64,000 nucleotides of DNA from Brumimicrobium sp964585545 (lineage in GTDB: Bacteria; Bacteroidota; Bacteroidia; Flavobacteriales_D; Crocinitomicaceae): NCBI GenBank assembly GCA_964585545.1, contig CAZPDT010000005.1, positions 117,551-181,550 on the forward strand, read 5' to 3'. The translations under genes and the position numbers were made by a program. Of this stretch, positions 43,101 through 50,707 are shown piece by piece (within the stretch, counting starts at the first letter, position 1; each line of letters begins with the position of its first letter). The notes beneath the pieces are model-generated. The model was not told the DNA's origin. It saw only the letters and a list, made by a program, of their open reading frames with translations, and ran no database searches.

Positions 43101-45663
43101 TAATCAAAATGTTGTATGTTCCAGCGCCAAGTCCTGAGAATGTTCCATTAGATTGTGTGGTCGCTCCATTATCAATAGAATAATCGGTTATTGTAAATCC
43201 ACCATCTGGGGTGATTACGATTTCTCCATCAGAATTTCCGCAGGAAGGATCTGTTGTTGATGTGGTAAATGTAGGACTGGCATTAACGGTTACGTCTTGC
43301 GTTTGTGAATCAGGACAAGTACCATTTGTGGTGTACTCTACCGTATAGGTTGTTCCCCCAACACCATTTGTTATTTCTCCTGTAGAACCATCAATAGAAG
43401 CTCCGTCTCCAGTTGGAGCAACGATCGTAAATGTTCCACCAGGAGTTCCTGTAACGTTTGCGCTGTTTGCAGTTCCTTCACAAAAATCAGTAAGTGTAAA
43501 TGAAGGGTCATCGCTAGAACCTGAATTGTTCAAGGTTTCTGTTCCAGATGCTTCACAACCGTTGTTATCGGTAATCAAAATGTTGTATGTTCCAGCGCCA
43601 AGTCCTGAGAATGTTCCATTAGATTGTGTGGTCGCCCCCCCATCGATTGAATATGTATAAGATGCATTGCCGCCACTTGCTGTTAAGTCAATTTCCCCAT
43701 CATTATTTCCACATGTTGGATCGGTATTACTTGAACTGTATGTAACGGTAACTATATTTACTTGAATTTCATATACGTTAAAACAAGTTGGGTCATTAAG
43801 ATCTTCTGCTCTCACCCAATAAGAACCCCCTGTAGTTACCGAATTACTGATTGGATTTGTTGCGTTGTCAGCATCATTTTGTGTATTATAAAATGTATTA
43901 TTTGCTGGATCTGAAGAGGGATCAATTGCCCCGTTTAAATCTACTGTGTTTGGAGAACAGGCTTCAAGAGCATTAATATTTAAAGTGGGTGGAGTACAAC
44001 CAGTACAAGGATCAACAATAATTTCTACGGGTTCAATATGAGTTGCACAACCAGGAACACCATTTGAAACCGTTAAATTATATGTTGTTGTGCTTGGTGG
44101 GCAAGCTTGATTGTTAATGGTTTGTGTTGCACTTCCACTGGTTGGTCCTGTTAAGTTTGTTGTTGGTGACCAAGTATAGTCGACATCATTAAGAATGGGC
44201 GGATCATCAAATGTGATATTCCAACCAGAAATACTTCCTAATGGCACACAGGTTTCGTTATTATCTCCTCTGATTCTCATTGCCCATTGCCCATTAGAAG
44301 AGCAACCGTTAAGACCCGAAAATGGCTCTTTTGGAGCAAATGTCCCTGTATAAGGAGAAGAACCTGACGCTATATTAGCACCACCAGGTTCAAAACACAT
44401 ATCAGAAATGGTATTTCCAGTCAAATCACCAACATCTGCTAATATTATTTGAGTTCCATCGGGACACTCCAGTATAATTTTAATATCTGCCAGACTGGTT
44501 GAACTGCAACCTATACCTGGAGTAATATTGAATCCAGTAAGACAAACACTGAGTATTTGTCCAGACTGAACAGTGGGATTATTAAGGGTTTGAATATTGA
44601 TATTCATATCAGCTTTAATGGTGCCAGGTCCACCAATAATTGGAATTGGGTTGGCTGGTGTTCCTGTAACAACACTTGTCTCAGAATTTTCATAGGTTTC
44701 AATACCACCTGGATCAATAACTTGAGCAACATTACCTGTTATATCGGCACAATTTCCAACACAAATAGGAGTCGGGTTAACTGTTAAATCAACATCATAT
44801 ACAGGGTCAATTACTGTTACAGTCACTTGATCTGTACAAACATCTCCCGAACCAGTCGTAATACTAACTGTATATGTAGTGGTTGTTGTAGGAGAAACAT
44901 GGTTTGGATTTTCTCCTCCTGGACTTCCTACTCCATAATTATGATAGTAAGAATCGCCAGGATTCCCCCATTCAACCGTTGCATTCACATCATTTTGAAT
45001 AATTTCGACATTATCGATGCCCCAGTGGTCATAATCTTGTCCTGAATCATTGTCTTGATGCCATCGAAACTGTGTATTTGGGGTAATTGCGGCACCCGGA
45101 ATAGGAAAACACCAGTTGTTCCAATTGGTCAGTTGGGGGTCATTTCCTCCATTGGGATCAAAATAATGTATTGTAATCCATGTTGCACCTCCATCGGTAG
45201 AATATTGTAAATAAACGCCTTCATCTGGTTCGTCAGGTCCTTCACATGGGGCGGCATCTCCTTGCGAAGCAAAAAGTAAATCAAAACAAATGGTAACTCC
45301 TGCGGTTGCACCACTTAAATCATAGTTTGTTGTAACAATGTCTCTCGGAACTGTAGTATTATTTCCCATCCAAGCATGTGTTGTTCCATCTACTCCACCA
45401 GGAGAACAAGGGTTGTTCCACATTACTGCTCCTGGAGTACTGCTCCACCCTGGGCCAAAAGCACCACCATCAAAATCTTCATCTAACATTACTGTTCCGT
45501 CTCCCGAACCAAAAGCTGTTAATATTGCCTCTTGACCACAATAAATGGTCTCAGGGTAAGCGCTTGCCTCAATATCACATTGGCTGTATGTACCGTGTTG
45601 AATTCCAAATAGTAGAACACATGAAATAATTAGGTTATAAAATAAGTGTTTTTTTGAATTCAT
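40171..45663 (-). CDS. Giant SprB-repeat adhesin with type B T9SS C-terminal domain (1830 aa)
   Basis: After a signal peptide (ending GIQHGTYSQ), residues about 55-230 look like a reelin-type or jelly-roll binding module (DGGATWITIHYF ... DHWGIDNVEII). A region near 380-490 resembles a proprotein-convertase P domain (FSGLNGCSSNGQWAMRIRGD ... ISGWNITF). Then come about ten Ig/SprB-type repeats, including tandem 157-aa units (DFCEGTANSANVTGTPGG ... GDGASIDGSTGEITNG). The C-terminus, CAEIFVPNTFSPNGDGLNDL onward, is the gliding-motility-associated T9SS domain. Its ATG overlaps the stop of the 83-aa secreted protein by 4 bp. Probable cell-surface adhesin; the binding target is unknown. Confidence 0.92.
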   Translation of the reverse strand: MNSKKHLFYNLIISCVLLFGIQHGTYSQCDIEASAYPETIYCGQEAILTAFGSGDGTVMLDEDFDGGAFGPGWSSTPGAVMWNNPCSPGGVDGTTHAWMGNNTTVPRDIVTTNYDLSGATAGVTICFDLLFASQGDAAPCEGPDEPDEGVYLQYSTDGGATWITIHYFDPNGGNDPQLTNWNNWCFPIPGAAITPNTQFRWHQDNDSGQDYDHWGIDNVEIIQNDVNATVEWGNPGDSYYHNYGVGSPGGENPNHVSPTTTTTYTVSITTGSGDVCTDQVTVTVIDPVYDVDLTVNPTPICVGNCADITGNVAQVIDPGGIETYENSETSVVTGTPANPIPIIGGPGTIKADMNINIQTLNNPTVQSGQILSVCLTGFNITPGIGCSSTSLADIKIILECPDGTQIILADVGDLTGNTISDMCFEPGGANIASGSSPYTGTFAPKEPFSGLNGCSSNGQWAMRIRGDNNETCVPLGSISGWNITFDDPPILNDVDYTWSPTTNLTGPTSGSATQTINNQACPPSTTTYNLTVSNGVPGCATHIEPVEIIVDPCTGCTPPTLNINALEACSPNTVDLNGAIDPSSDPANNTFYNTQNDADNATNPISNSVTTGGSYWVRAEDLNDPTCFNVYEIQVNIVTVTYSSSNTDPTCGNNDGEIDLTASGGNASYTYSIDGGATTQSNGTFSGLGAGTYNILITDNNGCEASGTETLNNSGSSDDPSFTLTDFCEGTANSANVTGTPGGTFTIVAPTGDGASIDGSTGEITNGVGGTTYTVEYTTNGTCPDSQTQDVTVNASPTFTTSTTDPSCGNSDGEIVITPDGGFTITDYSIDNGATTQSNGTFSGLGAGTYNILITDNNGCEASGTETLNNSGSSDDPSFTLTDFCEGTANSANVTGTPGGTFTIVAPTGDGASIDGSTGEITNGVGGTTYTIEYTTSGTCPDSETHDVTVNASPTFTTSTTDPSCGNSDGEIVITPDGGFTITDYSIDNGATTQSGGTFSTLTAGTYNIVITDNNGCEATGMETLTNTGSTDDPSFTVTDFCAGTPNSANVTGTPGGTFTIVAPTGDGASIDGTTGEITNGVSGTTYTIEYATSGACPASETHDVTVFSVPTFTTTTTDPSCGNNDGEIIITVTSSGALVNTYSIDNGTTTQSNGTFSNIGAGTYNIIITDNNGCEATGTESLSNAGGPTVDNINTTDPSCTDDDGEIEVAVSGGAIPLTYQWYDENNNPIGTNSNTINNLSSGDYSVEITDDNGCMASGNATLNASTAGDDASFALTDFCEGTTNSATITGTPGGTFTIITPTGDGASIDASTGEISNGVGGTTYTVEYTTNGTCPDTQTQDVTVNASPTFTTPSNSDPTCGNNDGSIEIVPDAGFTITDYSIDGGATTQSGATFTNLGANTYNILIIDNNGCEGTGTVSLSNAAGPTIDNVTSTDASCSADDGTITVTASGGATPLNYELDNGQTSTSGVFTGVADGNYTVTVTDFNGCVTTQTVTVGKASGPTLTIASSTNISCFGADDGSAEVSANGGTGTYTYSWSPSGGTAATATDLPPGTYTVTVTDGGGCSDDVQITITEPNAITVNETITPSDCGLDNGEIDLTVTGGSGNYTYAWDPGVSATNQATDLAVGAYEVIITDDNGCSETMTYNVSQGNSFYVEVIPEDTVTIQQGESVNINLFVDPNVTVDNISWFPPDGLSCTDCKDPVATPDNSTTYIVAVTDENGCVSTDTVQIKVILPCAEIFVPNTFSPNGDGLNDLQCVLGECIVSLDFTIFNRWGETVFKTKDQEECWNGMFRGKRVQSGTYVYKLKATLEDGTEVERTGNVTVVW
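42458..43670 (-). repeat. Tandem 471-bp (157-aa) repeats in the 1830-aa adhesin
   Basis: The marker encoding GDGASI lies at 42458, 42929 and 43400, exactly 471 bp apart; a further copy is at 41741, 717 bp away. Stretches of more than 200 bp are essentially identical between neighbouring units (from 42951 and from 43422), far more similar than the repeats as a whole. This suggests recent duplication or gene conversion. Confidence 0.85.
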
Positions 45664-45911
45664 AACTGCTTTATTTTAAGATGAATAATTTTATACGTAT
45701 CTAAAGTTCTCTTGATCCAATTTCCATTGTCTTTTTTAAAAATAATTCGCTGACAATCAATGTCATTGGGTTCATCTTGATAATGAATTTCTCTTGCAAA
45801 TAATAGTAATGACTGAGTTGTTTTTATTTTTTCCCAGTTTTGAGCGTTTCCCGATGAACTCCATAAAGAAAAAGCAATGAGGAAGAGAATAAGTTTCATA
45901 AAATAGTTCAT
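45660..45911 (-). CDS. Small secreted protein upstream of the 1830-aa adhesin
   Basis: 83 aa, or 79 if started at MKLILFLIAFSLW (45899). The signal peptide ends SSSGNAQ. The short mature part, about 60 residues, is basic and polar (ENWEKIK-like start, then CQRIIFKKDNGNWIKR). No known domain. It overlaps the adhesin start by 4 bp (ATGA), so translation of the two is coupled. It is the first gene of the minus-strand adhesin locus; no consensus promoter is visible, though an imperfect CAAAACTTA lies upstream on the plus strand near 45938. Confidence 0.75.
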   Translation of the reverse strand: MNYFMKLILFLIAFSLWSSSGNAQNWEKIKTTQSLLLFAREIHYQDEPNDIDCQRIIFKKDNGNWIKRTLDTYKIIHLKIKQL

Positions 45912-46034
45912 ACGAAATATTGTGCGATAAAATTACAAAACTTATATGAAACGAACAACTTTATTATCAGGATATAAGTTTCATTTTTATGTGTAAATAA
46001 TTAAAATGGCACAATTCGTGGTAACAAATTTTTT

Positions 46035-46526
46035 TTATAAAGACTTTACCATCCAAACATTACACGCAAAATGACCCGAATTACCCAGCCGATTTGTAAT
46101 CTTAACAAAACCGAACTTCTCATAAAGCTGAATAGCTTCCTTTAAACTAGGAAATGATTCAAGATATAGGTGGGCATACCCTTGTTTGAGAGCGTAATCA
46201 ATACATTTTTGCATTAAAACTTGTCCCCACCCTTTTCCACGGTATGTTTTTTTAAGATAAATTTTTACGAATTCGGCATAACCATGGGGTAAGTTTTTGG
46301 TGGGATAAACTCCACTTCCTCCAATAATTTCATTGTTATATTCTGCTATATAGTAAATACTGTTGGGAACTTTTGCAAACACTTCATAAAGACAATCAGT
46401 TTCAGGATCTGTATATACAGTTCCTTCTTGTGCTTCACCGTATTCTTCTAGCGAATTGCGAATAATTTCAGCAATGAATGGATTGTCCTTTGGTTGAATT
46501 TCTCGAACGGTAATGCTTTTTTCCAT
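46035..46526 (-). CDS. GNAT family N-acetyltransferase
   Basis: 163 aa with the standard GNAT fold. The acetyl-CoA pyrophosphate-binding motif is KTYRGKGWGQVLMQKCIDYA, preceded by the beta-4 strand EFVKIYLK and followed by YLESFPSLKEAIQLYEKFGF. The N-terminal TVREIQPKDNPFIAEIIR and the sequence PETDCLYEVF match the group often annotated as acetyltransferases acting on small molecules or protein N-termini. The acceptor substrate is unknown. Single gene, divergent from the enoyl-CoA hydratase gene. Confidence 0.88.
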   Translation of the reverse strand: MEKSITVREIQPKDNPFIAEIIRNSLEEYGEAQEGTVYTDPETDCLYEVFAKVPNSIYYIAEYNNEIIGGSGVYPTKNLPHGYAEFVKIYLKKTYRGKGWGQVLMQKCIDYALKQGYAHLYLESFPSLKEAIQLYEKFGFVKITNRLGNSGHFACNVWMVKSL

Positions 46527-46589
46527 TTTTAGATAAACTTTCCATTTTCAATTACAATAATACATATTTCGTAAACAATAATGAATCCT

Positions 46590-46597
46590 TATCTTTG
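46590..46597 (+). promoter_or_regulatory. -7 promoter box of the enoyl-CoA hydratase gene
   Basis: TATCTTTG matches TAnnTTTG and lies 15 bp before the ATG. A TTTC at 46567-46570, 19 bp upstream, could be a variant -33 box. Confidence 0.5.
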
Positions 46598-46612
46598 TAG
46601 AAAAAAAAGAAA

Positions 46613-47389
46613 ATGGCATACGAAAACATTATAACAGAACAGAAGGAAAGGATTCAAATCATTACAGTAAATCGCCCAAAACAATTGAATGCACTGAATA
46701 GAGCAACAATTCAAGAATTGCATGAAGCTTTAAAAGCAGCGGAGGATGACACATCAACTCGAACAATTGTTTTAACGGGAAGCGGTGATAAAGCATTTGT
46801 AGCTGGAGCAGACATAAAGGAATTTGCCGATTTTGATACCGAGAGCGGGAAAGAATTATCAGCAGAAGGGCATAAAAAGCTTTTTAATTTTGTTGCCAAC
46901 TTATCTAAACCAGTAATTGCTGCCGTAAATGGATTTGCATTAGGGGGTGGTTTAGAATTGGCAATGGCAGCTCATATTCGTGTGGCTTCTGAAAATGCAA
47001 AATTGGGATTGCCCGAAACATCGCTCGGTGTTATTCCTGGGTATGGAGGGACACAACGATTGACGCAATTGGTGGGTAAAGGCAAAGCCATGGAAATGAT
47101 CGCAACAGCAGGAATGATTTCGGCAGTAGAAGCGAAGGAATGGGGTTTGGTTAATCATGTTTCAACCCAAGATGAACTGATGAGCTTAGCTGAAAAAATT
47201 GCAGCTAAAATTGGTGAAAACTCTGGCAATGCAATCACTTCTGCAATTCGAGCAATTAATGCAAACTATAATAAAGAGGTCAATGGCTTTGAGGTTGAAA
47301 TTGCTGAATTTGGAAACTGCTTTGGAACTGAAGAGTTTGTAGAAGGAACAACAGCTTTCTTGGAAAAACGGAAGCCCAATTTTAAATAA
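46613..47389 (+). CDS. Enoyl-CoA hydratase/isomerase (crotonase family)
   Basis: 258 aa, a compact crotonase. The oxyanion-hole motifs are KAFVAGADIKEF near residues 60-71 and NGFALGGGLELAMAAHIRVA near 106-125. The second catalytic glutamate is in LGLPETSLGVIPGYGGTQRL, the signature of true hydratases with both glutamates. It probably hydrates short-chain 2-enoyl-CoA in fatty-acid or branched-chain acid oxidation, or in butyryl metabolism. No dehydrogenase or thiolase genes are adjacent. It has its own promoter and is followed by about 120 bp before the flippase gene. Confidence 0.93.
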   Translation: MAYENIITEQKERIQIITVNRPKQLNALNRATIQELHEALKAAEDDTSTRTIVLTGSGDKAFVAGADIKEFADFDTESGKELSAEGHKKLFNFVANLSKPVIAAVNGFALGGGLELAMAAHIRVASENAKLGLPETSLGVIPGYGGTQRLTQLVGKGKAMEMIATAGMISAVEAKEWGLVNHVSTQDELMSLAEKIAAKIGENSGNAITSAIRAINANYNKEVNGFEVEIAEFGNCFGTEEFVEGTTAFLEKRKPNFK

Positions 47390-47510
47390 ACCATTGAGAA
47401 AAAGAGTTCTTTGTTTAGGAAACCCTTCCAGACAAGAAAATCAAAAAAGAAAAATCTTTAAAATAACATTCTCAAGATTACCTTTATATTAGTGGTCACA
47501 TTTAGAGTGA

Positions 47511-48995
47511 ATGAGTAACCCTATAAAAAAATTAGCAGGACAAACTGCAGTATATGGTCTTTCCAGCATTGTTGGCCGTTTATTAAACTATCTGTTGGTT
47601 CCTTTGTATGTTAGTGTTTTTGCACATACTTCTGATTATGGTGTAATTTCAGAATTATATGCCTGGATTGCTTTTTTAATGGTCTTATTGACCTTTGGTA
47701 TGGAAACTGCTTTTTTTAAATTTCTATCTGACCATCCTGAGAAAAAAGAAAAAATATTTCGCAACGCCATGCTGACTGTTTTATCGGTCAATGCAATATT
47801 TTTATTACTTATTGTTTTACTCAAAGGCTATATTGCTGATGCAATGCTATATTCCCAACATCCAGAGTACATTATTTTGTTGGCACTTATTGTTGTGATA
47901 GATGTGACTTCGGCACTGCCTTTAGCAAAACTTCGCGCTGAAGAACGGGCGAAAAAATTCGCAGTAATTCAGCTCTCAGGAATTGCAATTAATATTGGAT
48001 TAAACCTGATTTTAATGCTCTATTTTTTCAAACCTGAAACACAAGATCCAGCAGTAGGCATACGGTTTATTCTTATTGCTAATTTGGTAGCATCACTGGT
48101 TAAACCAGCCTTTTTATATAAAGATTTTCTCAAATTAAAATGGAATTGGGATACCCAACTGGTGCGTCTAATGGTAAAATACAGCATCCCCCTCGCTTTG
48201 GCGGGCTTTGCTTATATTATTAATGAAACAGTGGATAGAATTTTACTTAAATATTTATCTTATGATGCTGTGGCTGGTAAAATGTCGGAACAAGCTGCAC
48301 TCACATTTGCCGAATCTCAAGTGGGTATTTACAGTGCCAGCTATAAACTGGCGATGCTGATTACTGTTTTCCTGCAAGCTTACCGTTATGCAGCAGAGCC
48401 CTTTTTTTTCAGTGAAGCCAAAAACAAAGACCGCAATAAAATATATGTAAAGGTTATGAACTACTTTGTTGTGGTCGTGTTCTTATTCTTTCTTGTTGTA
48501 TCATTAAATCTTGACATTTTTAAATATTTCATCCCAAACTCTGCTTACTGGGAAGGATTAAAAGTTGTCCCTGTTCTTCTTTTAGCAAATGTTTGCTCGG
48601 GCATTTATATCAATCAGAGTATATGGTATAAATTGAGTGGACAAACCAAATTTGGTGCTTATATTGCCATTACTGGTGCTTTATTTACACTGACCATTCT
48701 TTTTATTTTTATTCCAATTTATGGTTACATGGCTTGTGCCTGGGCTACATTTTTTGTTTATTTTGGACAAATGGTAGCGTCTTATATCTTAGGACAAAAA
48801 CATTATCCCATTCCCTATAATCTTAAGAAATTTGCAATTTACAGCATTGTAGCGATCATGATTTTTGCAGGATTTAATTCAATTGAAATTGATTCATGGC
48901 TAATGGACTTTATGTTGCGCAATTTATTTATTCTTCTTTACGTTGGTTTATTTATCTGGATGGAAAAGCCAAAATTGAGAAAGAGTACGACGTAA
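47511..48995 (+). CDS. Polysaccharide/lipid flippase (MOP superfamily, Wzx-like)
   Basis: 494 aa with about 14 membrane-spanning segments. The N-terminal KLAGQTAVYGLSSIVGRLLN is the usual start of the RfbX/MATE-like flippases, and an acidic and basic residue pattern within the first helices fits this family (GMETAFFKF). It probably moves an undecaprenyl-linked glycan or similar lipid across the inner membrane. There are no glycosyltransferases next to it, but a sugar nucleotidyltransferase follows at 49697. A near-consensus -7 box, TACCTTTA, lies at 47479-47486. Confidence 0.9.
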   Translation: MSNPIKKLAGQTAVYGLSSIVGRLLNYLLVPLYVSVFAHTSDYGVISELYAWIAFLMVLLTFGMETAFFKFLSDHPEKKEKIFRNAMLTVLSVNAIFLLLIVLLKGYIADAMLYSQHPEYIILLALIVVIDVTSALPLAKLRAEERAKKFAVIQLSGIAINIGLNLILMLYFFKPETQDPAVGIRFILIANLVASLVKPAFLYKDFLKLKWNWDTQLVRLMVKYSIPLALAGFAYIINETVDRILLKYLSYDAVAGKMSEQAALTFAESQVGIYSASYKLAMLITVFLQAYRYAAEPFFFSEAKNKDRNKIYVKVMNYFVVVVFLFFLVVSLNLDIFKYFIPNSAYWEGLKVVPVLLLANVCSGIYINQSIWYKLSGQTKFGAYIAITGALFTLTILFIFIPIYGYMACAWATFFVYFGQMVASYILGQKHYPIPYNLKKFAIYSIVAIMIFAGFNSIEIDSWLMDFMLRNLFILLYVGLFIWMEKPKLRKSTT

Positions 48996-49258
48996 TTCAA
49001 GGAAATTGTTGAATAGCTGGGGTTAAAGCTTCGAGTTTGTGCTAAATCATATCCACCGTTTTTGAATTCTTTAAAACACACACCATAATAGATGTATAAA
49101 GAAGAATGAATAAGTCTATTATAAACATATACAGGTGGAATAATTGCAATAACTATCCTTAATACCTCAATAAAAAAAACTATTTTTGAAGTTTGAAGGA
49201 GGGAAAACTTACCATTAGGACGGATTTTGCTCAAATATGTATTAGATAAATCAATAAG

Positions 49259-49693
49259 ATGAAAGTTAGAATTGTTAATCGGTCAAAACACAATTTGCCA
49301 CAATATGAAACAAAGGCATCTGCAGGAGTTGACTTACGTGCAAATATAGAGACGCCAGTTACCATTAAATCTTTGGAGCGAACGTTGATTAAAACAGGAT
49401 TGTTTTTGGAAATTCCAGAAGGTTATGAAGCACAAGTGCGCCCCCGTAGTGGTTTGGCATTAAAAAAGGGCATATCAATTCCCAACAGCCCAGGAACAAT
49501 TGATGCAGATTACAGAGGAGAGGTGGGTGTTATTTTGGTCAACTTATCAGAAGAGCCTTTTACAATTGAGGATGGAGATCGAATAGCGCAAATGGTGTTT
49601 GCTGAGGTAAAACAAGCCGATTGGGAAGTGGTTGAAGAATTAACAGAAACTGAACGCGGAGCAGGAGGCTTTGGAAGTACAGGAAAAAATTAA
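49259..49693 (+). CDS. dut: dUTP diphosphatase
   Basis: It hydrolyses dUTP to dUMP and pyrophosphate, keeping uracil out of DNA and feeding dTMP synthesis. All five trimeric dUTPase motifs are visible: KASAGVDLRAN, RPRSGLALKKGI, GTIDADYRGEVGVILVN, GDRIAQMVF and the C-terminal ERGAGGFGSTG loop that closes over the active site. Length 144 aa. It is the first gene of a compact five-gene run that ends at 54518. The nucleotidyltransferase gene starts 3 bp downstream. Confidence 0.97.
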   Translation: MKVRIVNRSKHNLPQYETKASAGVDLRANIETPVTIKSLERTLIKTGLFLEIPEGYEAQVRPRSGLALKKGISIPNSPGTIDADYRGEVGVILVNLSEEPFTIEDGDRIAQMVFAEVKQADWEVVEELTETERGAGGFGSTGKN

Positions 49694-49696
49694 ATT

Positions 49697-50707
49697 ATGA
49701 AAATTATTATTCCTATGGCAGGGAGAGGTTCTCGGCTTCGCCCACACACTTTAACAGTACCAAAACCCTTGGTACCAGTCGGAGGAAAACCTATTGTTCA
49801 CCGTCTCGTTGAAGACATTGCAGAGGTGTGTAGTGTTCCGATCGATGAAATTGCGTTTGTAATTGGTGATTTTGGAAATGAAGTGGAACACGAATTGATT
49901 CAAGTGGCTGAAAAACTAGGGGCGAAAGGTAAAATTTACCATCAAACAGAGCCCTTGGGTACAGCCCACGCTGTTTTGTGTGCTGAAGAACAATTGGACG
50001 GGCCCGTAGTTGTGGCTTTTGCAGACACTTTATTTAAAGCAGACTTTACCATTAATCCTGAAGATGATGGAATTTTATGGGTTAAGAAAATCGATGATCC
50101 CAGCGCCTTTGGTGTCATAAAAATGAATGATAAAGATGAAATTATTGATTTTGTTGAGAAACCACAAACCTTTGTTTCGGATCTGGCAATGATTGGCATT
50201 TATTATTTTAAAGAAGGACAAGATCTTAGAAAAGAATTGAATTACTTGGTAGATCATAATATTATTAAGGGAGGAGAATACCAATTGCCAGATGCCCTAA
50301 GAAGAATGACCGAAAACGGAAAGATTTTTAAACCTGGAGAAGTAAAAGAATGGCTCGATTGTGGAAATAAAGTGGTTACTGTAAATGCCAATCAAAGGGT
50401 TTTGGAGTTTGACCATGATAAAGCAGTGAAATTAATTGATGATTCGGCAAAAATCATCAACAGTGTGATTATTCCGCCGTGTTATATTGGCAAGGATGTT
50501 GTTTTAAGAGAAAGCATTATTGGTCCACATGTTTCCGTTGGAAAAAAGACAGAAATTAATGGAAGTGTGATTAAGAATTCAATTATTCAAAATCATGCTT
50601 CTATTCATCATGTTAACATCAAAGATTCAATGATTGGCAACCATACGATTATCAAAAAGCCACAACAAGATTATAGCGTTGGAGATTATACATCAGTAGA
50701 TATTTAA
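49697..50707 (+). CDS. Sugar-phosphate nucleotidyltransferase with left-handed beta-helix tail
   Basis: 336 aa. The N-terminal nucleotide-binding motif MAGRGSRLRPHTLTVPKPLV is followed by ADTLFKADF (metal-binding aspartate) and FGVIKMNDKDEIIDFVEKP, as in glucose-1-phosphate thymidylyl/uridylyl-transferases. The last 80 residues carry hexapeptide repeats (IIGPHVSVGKKTEINGSVIKN) forming a left-handed beta-helix. It makes an NDP-sugar for envelope polymers; the exact sugar and nucleotide cannot be fixed from sequence. Stop and start overlap the next gene by one base (TAATG). Confidence 0.9.
   Translation: MKIIIPMAGRGSRLRPHTLTVPKPLVPVGGKPIVHRLVEDIAEVCSVPIDEIAFVIGDFGNEVEHELIQVAEKLGAKGKIYHQTEPLGTAHAVLCAEEQLDGPVVVAFADTLFKADFTINPEDDGILWVKKIDDPSAFGVIKMNDKDEIIDFVEKPQTFVSDLAMIGIYYFKEGQDLRKELNYLVDHNIIKGGEYQLPDALRRMTENGKIFKPGEVKEWLDCGNKVVTVNANQRVLEFDHDKAVKLIDDSAKIINSVIIPPCYIGKDVVLRESIIGPHVSVGKKTEINGSVIKNSIIQNHASIHHVNIKDSMIGNHTIIKKPQQDYSVGDYTSVDI

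Noticed and set aside
41525..43183. Three plus-strand open frames of 134-166 codons opposite the 1830-aa adhesin
   Set aside because: Same cause: the 471-bp repeat has a stop-free antisense frame. The composition (Val, Pro, Ser rich) fits no protein family.
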